A stretch of DNA of 64,000 nt. Source: Thalassospira indica (GTDB lineage Bacteria; Pseudomonadota; Alphaproteobacteria; Rhodospirillales; Thalassospiraceae). Shown here piece by piece: positions 49,306 to 56,264 of this stretch (within the stretch, counting starts at the first letter, position 1; each line of letters starts with the position of its first letter). The notes under the pieces were generated by a model, which saw only the letters and a list, made by a program, of their open reading frames with translations, was not told where the DNA came from and did not search any database. The stretch spans positions 3,240,501 through 3,304,500 of the forward strand of contig NZ_CP031555.1 of NCBI RefSeq assembly GCF_003403095.1, given 5' to 3'. The translations under genes and the position numbers were made by a program.

Positions 49306-50538
49306 GTGCAGAACGAAAAGAACAGTCCGCAGGATGAGGCAATCCTGACAGAAGCCGAGATCAGCTTTGCCAAAAGTCTTGAACAAAGCCTGTCTCTGGC
49401 GTTGGGTGACGATGACAAGGTGACGTCAATCTGGTCCCGGTTAAAACCCGAACAAAGGGCGCGCATTGCCGAAGATTATCTGGCAAAGCTTGCCGCAGAG
49501 GATGATCCCGTCGACCCAAAAGCCGACCACAGCAGATTGACCGCCCCGACAAGCAGCGCACTTGATCCGCGCGCGATTATGCAATCAATGGCATCGCCTG
49601 GTTTGGCGGCACCCCCGCCCGAGCACCAATCAGCCTCGACGGCAAATCCCCGTCCGCCCAAAAATCCGGGCAACACGCAGTACAGCCCACCGCCCGGTTA
49701 TCCGGCAGACTTCAACCCGCTGGCAGGCTTTCCCGGCCTTGAACCATCGCGCAGCGGCCCAAGCCCGGAAGACATCATTGCCGGTGCACTGGGATCGCCC
49801 GGCAGCACACCGACCGACCCGCTTGATATCCTGCGTGGTCTTGTTCCGGGGGCAGAAAACCCGACATTGCGACAACCGGTGCCCCATGTACCGGTCCCGC
49901 AATCGCCGGCAACCCCGCCCGCGCCGAATTCACCGAATGTCCCAGATGGCGGACAACATGCGTCCCCGCAACATTCGCCGCAAAGCGATCGGCAAGCGGA
50001 TGCGGATTTGGGACCGGCGGCACCGAATTTCTGGCCGCTTTGGATTGATCAGCAAGACGCACTTTTGAAGCAATGCCTGAAACTGATGTCAGGCAATATG
50101 GATGATGCGCAGGATGCGCTGTCCGAGGCGATGGTCAAGGCATCGACCAAATTCGAAGAATCCATGGATGAAATCCGCAACCATCGCGCCTGGCTGTCGC
50201 GCATCGTCCACAATGCCTGCATTGATTTGCACCGGCAAAACCGGCGCAAGGCGGAATATCGCGAAGAAACCCACGGGGCGGCCGACACACCGGCATCCCC
50301 GATGACGGCCCCGATAACACCCAGCCCCGAGGAATCATATCTGGCTGGTGAAAAACTTGATCAGCTGGAGGCGGCCCTTCTGGAGATGCAGGAAAAACTG
50401 CGCAAGCCGCTTTTGATGCGCTGTGTTCAGGACCGCACCTATGACGAGATTGCAGCGGCCCTTGGATTAAGCAACTGCGCGGTGCGCAAGCGTGTTCAGC
50501 TGGCCCGCGAACACCTCAGGGCTTCGGGCATTCAATAA
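49306..50538 (+). CDS. RNA polymerase sigma-70 factor (ECF-like) with long N-terminal extension
   Basis: 410 residues. The C-terminal 170 form an ECF-type sigma factor: sigma2 from about residue 245 (LLKQCLKLMSGNMDDAQDALSEAMVKAS...HRAWLSRIVHNACIDLHRQNRRKAEYR) and sigma4 from about 350 (LRKPLLMRCVQDRTYDEIAAALGLSNCAVRKRVQLAREHL). The first roughly 85 residues are charged and helical. Residues 85-240 are Pro/Ser/Asn/Gln-rich and probably disordered, which is unusual for ECF factors. Start GTG at 49306 is chosen for the strong CGGAGGGG site; in-frame ATGs upstream lack one. It is the gene immediately before the reb array, so it probably directs its transcription (inference). No anti-sigma gene is recognised. 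Confidence 0.88.
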   Translation: MQNEKNSPQDEAILTEAEISFAKSLEQSLSLALGDDDKVTSIWSRLKPEQRARIAEDYLAKLAAEDDPVDPKADHSRLTAPTSSALDPRAIMQSMASPGLAAPPPEHQSASTANPRPPKNPGNTQYSPPPGYPADFNPLAGFPGLEPSRSGPSPEDIIAGALGSPGSTPTDPLDILRGLVPGAENPTLRQPVPHVPVPQSPATPPAPNSPNVPDGGQHASPQHSPQSDRQADADLGPAAPNFWPLWIDQQDALLKQCLKLMSGNMDDAQDALSEAMVKASTKFEESMDEIRNHRAWLSRIVHNACIDLHRQNRRKAEYREETHGAADTPASPMTAPITPSPEESYLAGEKLDQLEAALLEMQEKLRKPLLMRCVQDRTYDEIAAALGLSNCAVRKRVQLAREHLRASGIQ

Positions 50539-50691
50539 GAATACGTGCGTAAAAAAACGACCAACTCGCAAAAAAGACGCGTCACAACGATACACCACCA
50601 GCGTCGATAGACTGAAAACGGGACGGCGAAACCCCGACAGAAACACAACAGCAAGCAGCACACCGCAAAGCGTAACGAAGGAGACTTTACA

Positions 50692-51015
50692 ATGGCGATT
50701 CCGACCCCGGTAAATGGTCAGATCACTGATGCAGTCACCCAGGCTAACGTGAAAGTTCTGGGCGACGCCCCGGCAATGGCAATGGGCTCGATCTTCCAGT
50801 CCCTCGCACATTCCACCGGCATTCTTTATGAAAACGCCGTCAGCGCACAGCAGCAGATCGGCATCACCTCGCAGGCCGCAACCAACCAGGGCGTCATCCA
50901 GATCTATTCGGTCGACACGATGGCAGACTCTGTTGCGACCTCCAAAATTGCCAAAAGCGACGTTCCCGACAACATGCTGTCGCTTCTTACCGCTCTTCAG
51001 GCAACCAAGGGCTGA
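50692..51015 (+). CDS. RebB-family R-body protein 1
   Basis: 107 residues, the RebB/'killing trait' domain over nearly the full length: NGQITDAVTQANVKVLGDAPAMAMGSIFQSLAHSTGILYENAVSAQQQ, then SQAATNQGVIQIYSVDTMADSVATS. R-body proteins polymerise into tightly coiled ribbons that spring open, first described in Caedibacter. GGAG precedes the ATG. It is about 90 percent identical by eye to protein 2, showing recent duplication. Confidence 0.92.
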   Translation: MAIPTPVNGQITDAVTQANVKVLGDAPAMAMGSIFQSLAHSTGILYENAVSAQQQIGITSQAATNQGVIQIYSVDTMADSVATSKIAKSDVPDNMLSLLTALQATKG

Positions 51016-51053
51016 TTTTCAAAACATCTTTGGCCCCAAAGCCAGTTTCAAAT

Positions 51054-51083
51054 CGGGCGGTCGCAATCATCAGCGATCGCCCG
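51054..51083 (+). terminator. Intercistronic hairpin after reb gene 1
   Basis: Eleven-pair stem CGGGCGGTCGC / GCGATCGCCCG with one G-U pair, followed by ATTTCATTT. A weak T-run suggests attenuation rather than full stop. The same structure recurs after gene 2. Confidence 0.7.
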
Positions 51084-51247
51084 ATTTCATTTGGCGAGCG
51101 CCTTGCAAAACAATCCGTTCTTTTGCAAGGCGCTGCGTCACAAGACGACACGCCCCCCGTCATCTGTCTGACCGCAACACACGCAAAACGGCTGGTTTGG
51201 AACATCTTTTCCTTCCGGCATTTCCCTAGGCAAACAGGAGATAAACA

Positions 51248-51571
51248 GTGGCTGATAACACTCCGCTAAATGGTCAGATCACAGATGCCGTGACCCAGGC
51301 GAACGTGAAAGTTCTGGGCGACGCCCCGGCAATGGCGATGGGTTCAATCTTCCAGTCCCTCGCACATTCGACGGGTATCCTGTATCAGAACGCCGTCAGC
51401 GCCCAGCAGCAGAACGGCATCACCTCGCAGGCCGCGACCAATCAGGGCATCCTGCAGATCTATTCGGTCGACACCATGGCTGACGCCGTTGCGACCTCCA
51501 AGATCGCCAAAAGCGATGTGCCCGACAATATGCTGACGCTTCTGACGACGCTTCAGGCAACCAGAAACTGA
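51248..51571 (+). CDS. RebB-family R-body protein 2
   Basis: 107 residues, very close to protein 1 (ADNTPLNGQITDAVTQANVKVLGDAPAMAMGSIFQSLAHSTGILYQNAVSAQQQNGITSQ). Starts with GTG behind AGGAG at 7 bases. Part of a tandem duplication that includes the spacer, because conserved CCGTCATCTGTCTGACCGCA blocks lie before this gene (about 51157) and before gene 3 (about 51713). Confidence 0.92.
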   Translation: MADNTPLNGQITDAVTQANVKVLGDAPAMAMGSIFQSLAHSTGILYQNAVSAQQQNGITSQAATNQGILQIYSVDTMADAVATSKIAKSDVPDNMLTLLTTLQATRN

Positions 51572-51610
51572 TTTTATTCAGGGTTCCGGCCCGTCCAGCC
51601 CATATCACAC

Positions 51611-51644
51611 CGGGCGGTCGTATTGATCTGCGACCGCCCGTTTT
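51611..51644 (+). terminator. Terminator-like hairpin after reb gene 2
   Basis: Perfect 10-bp stem CGGGCGGTCG / CGACCGCCCG (51611-51620, 51631-51640) followed by TTTT. Confidence 0.82.
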
Positions 51645-51805
51645 CATTGTGGCGACGGTTCTGCAAGCAATCCAAGTTTTTGCCTGCCCATCGTCACAAG
51701 ACACCAAGTCCCCCGTCATCTGTCTGACCGCAGGACATGCGGAAAGGGTCGGTTCGGGGCCTTACGTTCCTTCCGGCACTTCTTTAGGTAACCAGGAGAT
51801 ACACA

Positions 51806-52141
51806 ATGGCTGATAACACTCCGGTCAATGGTATGATTACCGACGCCGTCACCCAAGCCAATGTCGAGGTCATGGGTGATGCGCCGGCAATGGCCATGGG
51901 CTCGCTTTACCAGTCGCTGGCGCATTCTCATGGCATTCTCTATGAGAACGCTGTCAGCAGCCAGCATCAGGTGGGCATTTCCTCTCAGGCGGCCACCAAT
52001 CAGGGCGTCATCCAGGTCTACTCTGTCAACACCATGGCGGGGGCCGTTGCGACCTCGAAACTCGCCGCAAGCGACGTTCCCGACAATATGCTTTCGCTGT
52101 TGTCGGCTCTTAAGGCCACGACCGGTACGGCCGTGTCCTAA
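51806..52141 (+). CDS. RebB-family R-body protein 3
   Basis: 111 residues (MADNTPVNGMITDAVTQANVEVMGDAPAMAMGSLYQSLAHSHGILYENAVSSQHQ). Third member of the close trio, more diverged from 1 and 2, with a short extra C-terminus (TTGTAVS). AGGAG precedes the ATG. Confidence 0.92.
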   Translation: MADNTPVNGMITDAVTQANVEVMGDAPAMAMGSLYQSLAHSHGILYENAVSSQHQVGISSQAATNQGVIQVYSVNTMAGAVATSKLAASDVPDNMLSLLSALKATTGTAVS

Positions 52142-52170
52142 ACATCCCCACTGGTTTCGCCGCCAACCCC

Positions 52171-52200
52171 GCCCGGCATGCATGCGCTTGCCGGGCTTTT
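52171..52200 (+). terminator. Terminator-like hairpin after reb gene 3
   Basis: Stem GCCCGGCA / TGCCGGGC (52171-52178, 52189-52196) then TTTTTCTTTC, a good rho-independent signal although six more reb genes follow in the same direction. Confidence 0.82.
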
Positions 52201-52281
52201 TCTTTCACAAATGCCCGCGCTCGGCGTCAAACCGATACGTAGCACTTCCACCAGCCCATTCCTCCAGACAAGGAGACGGAC

Positions 52282-52578
52282 ATGCCATCGGCACCACCTG
52301 AGCAAGACGGCAAGAAATCCCAGCACCACCCCGCCAGTCACCCTGAAGATGATCATCAGTGCTCGGTTTCAGATCAGATCACTGACAGCGTTGCCCAGAC
52401 GAATGTTGCCACGATGGGGGCCGGTCCGGGCTTCGCCGCGTTGCAATCCATGATGGGTCAGGCGCAATCGCAGAACATCCTGATGGCGAACATGGTCTCG
52501 GCCCAAAAGCAAAATGCCATGATCGGCATGACGACCATGACCCAGAGCATTCTGCAAATGATGAAACGTCGTAGTTAA
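52282..52578 (+). CDS. RebB-family R-body protein 4
   Basis: 98 residues with a polar N-terminus (MPSAPPEQDGKKSQHHPASHPEDDHQ) in place of the usual PVNG lead. The reb core follows: SDQITDSVAQTNVATMGAGPGFAALQSMMGQAQSQNILMANMVSAQKQNAMIGMTTMTQS. Met-rich. AGGAG precedes the ATG. It is 14 bases before gene 5, so the two form a pair of the shorter reb subtype. Confidence 0.87.
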   Translation: MPSAPPEQDGKKSQHHPASHPEDDHQCSVSDQITDSVAQTNVATMGAGPGFAALQSMMGQAQSQNILMANMVSAQKQNAMIGMTTMTQSILQMMKRRS

Positions 52579-52592
52579 TAAGGATCACCCCG

Positions 52593-52901
52593 ATGAGCAA
52601 TCCGAACGAAGTCGACGAACAAATTACAGACAGCGTCACCCAGACCAACACATCGGTCATTGCCAATGGTCCGGCGATGGGCGCGATGCAGACCTATCTG
52701 TCGCAGGCCCAGGCACAGGGGATCCTGTTTGCCAACATGGTCAATGAGCAGCAGCAACAGGCAGTTGCCAGCCTTGCAACCACCATGGAATGCGCAAAGG
52801 CCACCCTGTCGGTCCAGGACAACAAGCCAAATTTTTTTACCATGGCCAGTCCGGCCAGTTCACCGTCCAAGAAACCGGACGTCAACAACAACCCGACCTG
52901 A
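52593..52901 (+). CDS. RebB-family R-body protein 5, zero-frame product
   Basis: 102 residues: VDEQITDSVTQTNTSVIANGPAMGAMQTYLSQAQAQGILFANMVNEQQQQAVASLATTMECAK, then a Ser/Pro/Asn tail. The reb core is like protein 4. At codons 80-81 (AAT TTT) the message has the slippery heptamer A AAT TTT inside a run of seven T. The zero frame ends at 52901. The -1 frame runs on to 53095 and couples to gene 6, so this shorter protein may not be the only or main product. Confidence 0.85.
   Translation: MSNPNEVDEQITDSVTQTNTSVIANGPAMGAMQTYLSQAQAQGILFANMVNEQQQQAVASLATTMECAKATLSVQDNKPNFFTMASPASSPSKKPDVNNNPT
52829..52857 (+). other. Candidate -1 ribosomal frameshift site
   Basis: A AAT TTT (52829-52835) in the correct zero-frame phase, then seven bases, then hairpin TGGCC-AGTCC-GGCCA (52843-52857). 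The T7 run (52832-52838) could also allow polymerase slippage, or be a length-variable tract. Confidence 0.55.
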
Positions 52902-53095
52902 ACCCCGATGGCACGCCCCAAGGCCAGAACAAGACAGGTGCCCTTGGGGGCGGAGGAACCGGTGGCAGCACCGAGACAGCAGACCACTGGTATAAAGGCA
53001 CCATGGATCCACGTTTCTACGGCCCAGCCGGAACCGGAACCCAGTTGGAAACGGCCGCGAACGAAGGTGGTGCAAGCAGTGAGGTCACAGGATGA
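52835..53095 (+). CDS. -1-frame extension of R-body protein 5
   Basis: Open frame reached by a -1 shift at the T7 run. It adds about 86 residues: FYHGQSGQFTVQETGRQQQ, PDLNPDGTPQGQNKTGALGG, DHWYKGTMDPRFYGPAGTG and a short acidic end. The low-complexity Gly/Gln/Thr/Pro content resembles other proteins of this locus. The TGA (53093-53095) overlaps the ATG of the next reb gene as ATGA, a typical operon junction, which argues that this frame is translated. It has no plausible start of its own except an internal ATG at 52790, inside the reb core region. Confidence 0.55.
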   Translation, partial: FYHGQSGQFTVQETGRQQQPDLNPDGTPQGQNKTGALGGGGTGGSTETADHWYKGTMDPRFYGPAGTGTQLETAANEGGASSEVTG

Positions 53096-53316
53096 GTGAT
53101 ATCGTAAACCCGCAAGTTACCGATGCTGTCACCCAGACCAACGTCAAAATTCTGGGTGAAAGCCCGGCACAGGCGGTTTCCATGGCCATGCAGTCGCATT
53201 CACATGCCACCGGCCTTGCCATGGAAAACGCAACCCTGACACAAGGCAACATGCAACAGGTTGCCAATACAGCAACGTCAAAGCTTGTTGCCCTGATCAC
53301 CGCCCTGGCGGGCTAG
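53092..53316 (+). CDS. RebB-family R-body protein 6 (short)
   Basis: 74 residues: MSDIVNPQVTDAVTQTNVKILGESPAQAVSMAMQSHSHATGLAMENATLTQ, then NTATSKLVALITALAG. The shortest member; it lacks the SQAATNQG-IYSV segment of the long members. GAGG precedes the ATG, which overlaps the -1-frame stop of gene 5. Confidence 0.88.
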   Translation: MSDIVNPQVTDAVTQTNVKILGESPAQAVSMAMQSHSHATGLAMENATLTQGNMQQVANTATSKLVALITALAG

Positions 53317-53402
53317 GCGCAACAGACTCTAATTGATCACAATCACGTCCGTGCGACGTCTAGAGATGTGCGGTCAGACCGATCGCTTTTTCGGAGGATA
53401 AC

Positions 53403-53726
53403 ATGGCAATTCCAACCCCGGTGAATGGTCAGATTACAGACTCTGTGACCCAGAGTGCGGTCAGTGTTCTTGGTTCCGCGCCTGCGAATGCAATGGGTGC
53501 GATTTACCAAAGTGCGGCCCATTCAACATCGATCCTGTTCCAGAACGCTGTTCAGGCACAGCAACAGGCATCGATGTGTTCGCAAGCCGCCACCAATCAG
53601 GGCGTGATGCAGCTTTATTCCGTCAACACCATGGCGGGTGCGCAGGCAACAGCCAAACTCGGCCGGTCCGACAACAGCGATGCGCTTTTGACACTACTCG
53701 TAATTTTGGCAGCAACCCGCCGCTAG
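53403..53726 (+). CDS. RebB-family R-body protein 7
   Basis: 107 residues of the long type: PVNGQITDSVTQSAVSVLGSAPANAMGAIYQSAAHSTSILFQNAVQAQQQASMCSQAATNQGVMQLYSVNTMAGAQATAKL. Same length as proteins 1 and 2 but diverged. CGGAGG precedes the ATG. Confidence 0.91.
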   Translation: MAIPTPVNGQITDSVTQSAVSVLGSAPANAMGAIYQSAAHSTSILFQNAVQAQQQASMCSQAATNQGVMQLYSVNTMAGAQATAKLGRSDNSDALLTLLVILAATRR

Positions 53727-53784
53727 GCACATGATCCGTCTGGTCCTGCCCGGACCAAATACGGTCAAAACATGAGGGCGTGAA

Positions 53785-54045
53785 ATGGCAGACAACACCC
53801 CTGTAAACTCACAAATCACCGATGCAGTGACCCAGAACAACGTCAAGGTTCTGGGCGAAGCACCGGCACATGCCATGGGGCTTGTGTATCAGACGATGGC
53901 ACATTCCATCAGTTTGTCGATGCAAAACGCCATGCAGACCCAAGGCGGCCTGCAGCAGATCGGCAACGCCGTCACATCAAGCGCCTGCCGTATGATCCTG
54001 GAAAGTACTGGCGGTGGCATGGGCGGTGGCAAAAGCGGCGAATAA
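53785..54045 (+). CDS. RebB-family R-body protein 8
   Basis: 86 residues: NSQITDAVTQNNVKVLGEAPAHAMGLVYQTMAHSISLSMQNAMQTQGGLQQIGNAVTSSACRMIL with a Gly-rich end (GGGMGGGKSGE). Short type like protein 6. GAGGG precedes the ATG. Confidence 0.89.
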   Translation: MADNTPVNSQITDAVTQNNVKVLGEAPAHAMGLVYQTMAHSISLSMQNAMQTQGGLQQIGNAVTSSACRMILESTGGGMGGGKSGE

Positions 54046-54130
54046 CGCGCCCGCAGATTTTATGGCTCCTGGCCCGTCCCGACAGAGATAATCAAACCGG
54101 TCTTTTGACCCGTTGCATATGAGGTTTTCG

Positions 54131-54727
54131 ATGGCAGACGACGACGCAAAACAGAACGAAGATCCGAAAGCTGGAAACAAAGATCAGGGCAATGAGCCGG
54201 ACAAAGCCGCGTCCCCCGCCGACAAGGATGGTGACGGTGACAAAAACGCCGCAGACGCCAAGGACGCGAAAGATGGTGGCGCTGCAAACGGCGATAAAAA
54301 GGCCGATGACAAGGATGATGCAAACAAACCGGCATCCCCTTCTGATCCCGCAGCCCCGGACAATCCGCCGGGCACACCGCCGCTCAGCACAGCTTTGAAC
54401 CCGCAGATCGTGCAGGCTGTCGGCACGACCAACCATGCGGTTCTGAACGGCGCGATCCCCGGCGCCAATGGTGTCGCCTATCAAAAGGTTGCCCAGGCAG
54501 CCGCCTATGCGGTGCAGGATTCCACGGATTATCTGCGCAATATCATGTCGATGGCATCCGCCACAACCGGTGTCGCAATGCAACAGATGCTGGCCACAAA
54601 GGAAGTCGATCCTTATTCGAAAATCATCGAGGCAGCAACCAAGGCAGTTGGCGACGCCCAGACAACCTTTTCCAAGGTCGGCACGTCAGCCAGTTCGGTG
54701 GTGAAGGATTTTGATAGCCTCGCCTGA
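54131..54727 (+). CDS. Reb-family protein 9 with charged N-terminal extension
   Basis: 198 residues. Residues 1 to about 85 are highly charged and low in complexity (Asp/Lys/Ala/Pro). The reb-like domain then follows: LNPQIVQAVGTTNHAVLNGAIPGANGVAYQKVAQAAAYAVQDSTDYLRNIMSMASATTGVAMQQML. A helical tail ends the protein (FSKVGTSASSVVKDFDSLA). It differs enough to have a distinct role, such as a cap or nucleator (speculative). The start is uncertain (54131 or the ATG at 54119). Last gene of the array, convergent with the cyclase. Confidence 0.78.
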   Translation: MADDDAKQNEDPKAGNKDQGNEPDKAASPADKDGDGDKNAADAKDAKDGGAANGDKKADDKDDANKPASPSDPAAPDNPPGTPPLSTALNPQIVQAVGTTNHAVLNGAIPGANGVAYQKVAQAAAYAVQDSTDYLRNIMSMASATTGVAMQQMLATKEVDPYSKIIEAATKAVGDAQTTFSKVGTSASSVVKDFDSLA

Positions 54728-54733
54728 TCAGGC

Positions 54734-56038
54734 TCAGGCGCTGCGCATCAGCTCGATACGGTGGCAAGCCTCGGAGAAATCCGGGGCAAACAGTTTAAGA
54801 CTGACACCCGTCCCCTGAAGCTCATACGCGCCCATTTCCTCTGTCGGGCAGGAAATGAACCGGGCCACGGTCGAACTGACCAGAACACGCCGGCCAAGTT
54901 GCTTGGTAAGCTGTTCGATGCGGGCTGCTTCGTTTGCCGCCTGCCCGACCACGGTAAAATCGACACGTTCCGACACGCCGACATTGCCGTAAATCACTTC
55001 CCCGACATGCATGCCAAGGCCGTAATCGAATGGCAGTTTTCCGACTTCTTCGCGCCGCGCATTCAGCGCATCGATGTTCAACTGGGCCTCGGCCGCGGCA
55101 TAAAGTGCTGCGTAACAGGCGGTTTCAAGATTGGTTTCGTCTTCATCAATCGGGAAAATCGCAAGCGTCGCATCCCCGATATAACGCAGAACCTGCCCGC
55201 CATGCTTAAGCACGGCACCGGCTGTTGCGCCAAAGAAATCATTCATTTCGCCCAGGAACGCATCATCACCGACATGGGTCGCAACCGAGGTCGAGTTGCG
55301 CATATCCGAAAACCAGATCACTGCACGGGTTTTGGTACTGTCGCCCAGTTTGATCTGACCATTGCGGACACGTTGCCCGGCATCGGTGCCAAGATAGGTT
55401 TCCAGAATGGTGCGGGTTTCTTCGTGGTTGATACGCATTTTGCACGACACGGCAAAGCGGCGCTGAATACCCGACAGGATCGCCAGATCCTCGTCCGAGA
55501 AACCACTGGGACGCCGCGTCAGATAGGTCATGAAGATGCGGTTGCTATTGAGCGTACTGTCACTATCGGTCACGAACGGCGTCATCAGGGCGTAATAGTC
55601 CGTGCCCCGTTGACGGCGGAAAGTTTCAAGGATCGGGAAGTCGACAACTGCGCTTGGGCCGATAAGATGACGGCGCATGAAGCTGACATCGCTATCAAGC
55701 ATCCATTTCATCGGGCTTTCGGCCCAATCGCGATCCTTTTCGTCATCGCCCATATGGGTGGTGCGCACAACCTGGCCGTTTTCCTTGGTCCAGATATAGG
55801 AAACACCTTCATAGAGCGGATGCAGGGTCTTGAACGCGACCATGACGCGATCAATCGGGATTCCGGATGCAACCAGACGGCTGGCCATGCCTGACAGAAG
55901 TTCGCTGATGTCGGTATCATCAAGCGCACATTCCATCAGCCAGTCGTTAACAGAGCGCACAAAGCCACGCGCGGCTTGCGCGTTATTGGTTCCGGGAAGC
56001 GGGGTTACCACGCCGGATGAAGACTGATTGTTGGTCAT
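54734..56038 (-). CDS. Class III adenylate/guanylate cyclase
   Basis: 434 residues. The C-terminal catalytic domain (about 240-405) has RAVIWFSDMRNSTSVA (first metal Asp), GGQVLRYIGDATLAIFP (second metal Asp), GMHVGEVIYGNVGVSERVDFTVVGQAANEAARIE (Asn/Arg of the active site). The N-terminal half (about 45-220) resembles a sensory GAF-like region. No membrane segment, so cytoplasmic. The start at ATG 56038 has GGAG 7 bases upstream. It converges on the reb array with a six-base gap; a regulatory link is only suggested by position. Confidence 0.88.
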   Translation of the reverse strand: MTNNQSSSGVVTPLPGTNNAQAARGFVRSVNDWLMECALDDTDISELLSGMASRLVASGIPIDRVMVAFKTLHPLYEGVSYIWTKENGQVVRTTHMGDDEKDRDWAESPMKWMLDSDVSFMRRHLIGPSAVVDFPILETFRRQRGTDYYALMTPFVTDSDSTLNSNRIFMTYLTRRPSGFSDEDLAILSGIQRRFAVSCKMRINHEETRTILETYLGTDAGQRVRNGQIKLGDSTKTRAVIWFSDMRNSTSVATHVGDDAFLGEMNDFFGATAGAVLKHGGQVLRYIGDATLAIFPIDEDETNLETACYAALYAAAEAQLNIDALNARREEVGKLPFDYGLGMHVGEVIYGNVGVSERVDFTVVGQAANEAARIEQLTKQLGRRVLVSSTVARFISCPTEEMGAYELQGTGVSLKLFAPDFSEACHRIELMRSA

Positions 56039-56264
56039 GGGCACGCTCCGTCCGTTCGTCTGCTTGATTGTCGCACTGCCGTTGGTTCAAATCCAGACCC
56101 TAAATAGAACAGCAATGCAATTTAGCAATTATTGATTTGGAAACAGTTATTTTCCGGCAAACAAATGACTATTGGTCACTTAAAACGCAAGGGCCATCTG
56201 TCAAAAAACTGTCGCACTTTTCGCGTAACTGAATTGCGCTATCTGCAAACGACCAAATTTGGCG

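Noticed and set aside
52908..53099. 63-codon Arg/Pro-rich frame in the reb array
   Set aside because: Third frame of the -1-extension region; composition is that of a shadow frame.
46644..54727. Genomic island integrated at tRNA-Thr
   Set aside because: No integrase and no repeated tRNA 3' end in the window; base composition of the reb locus is like the core.
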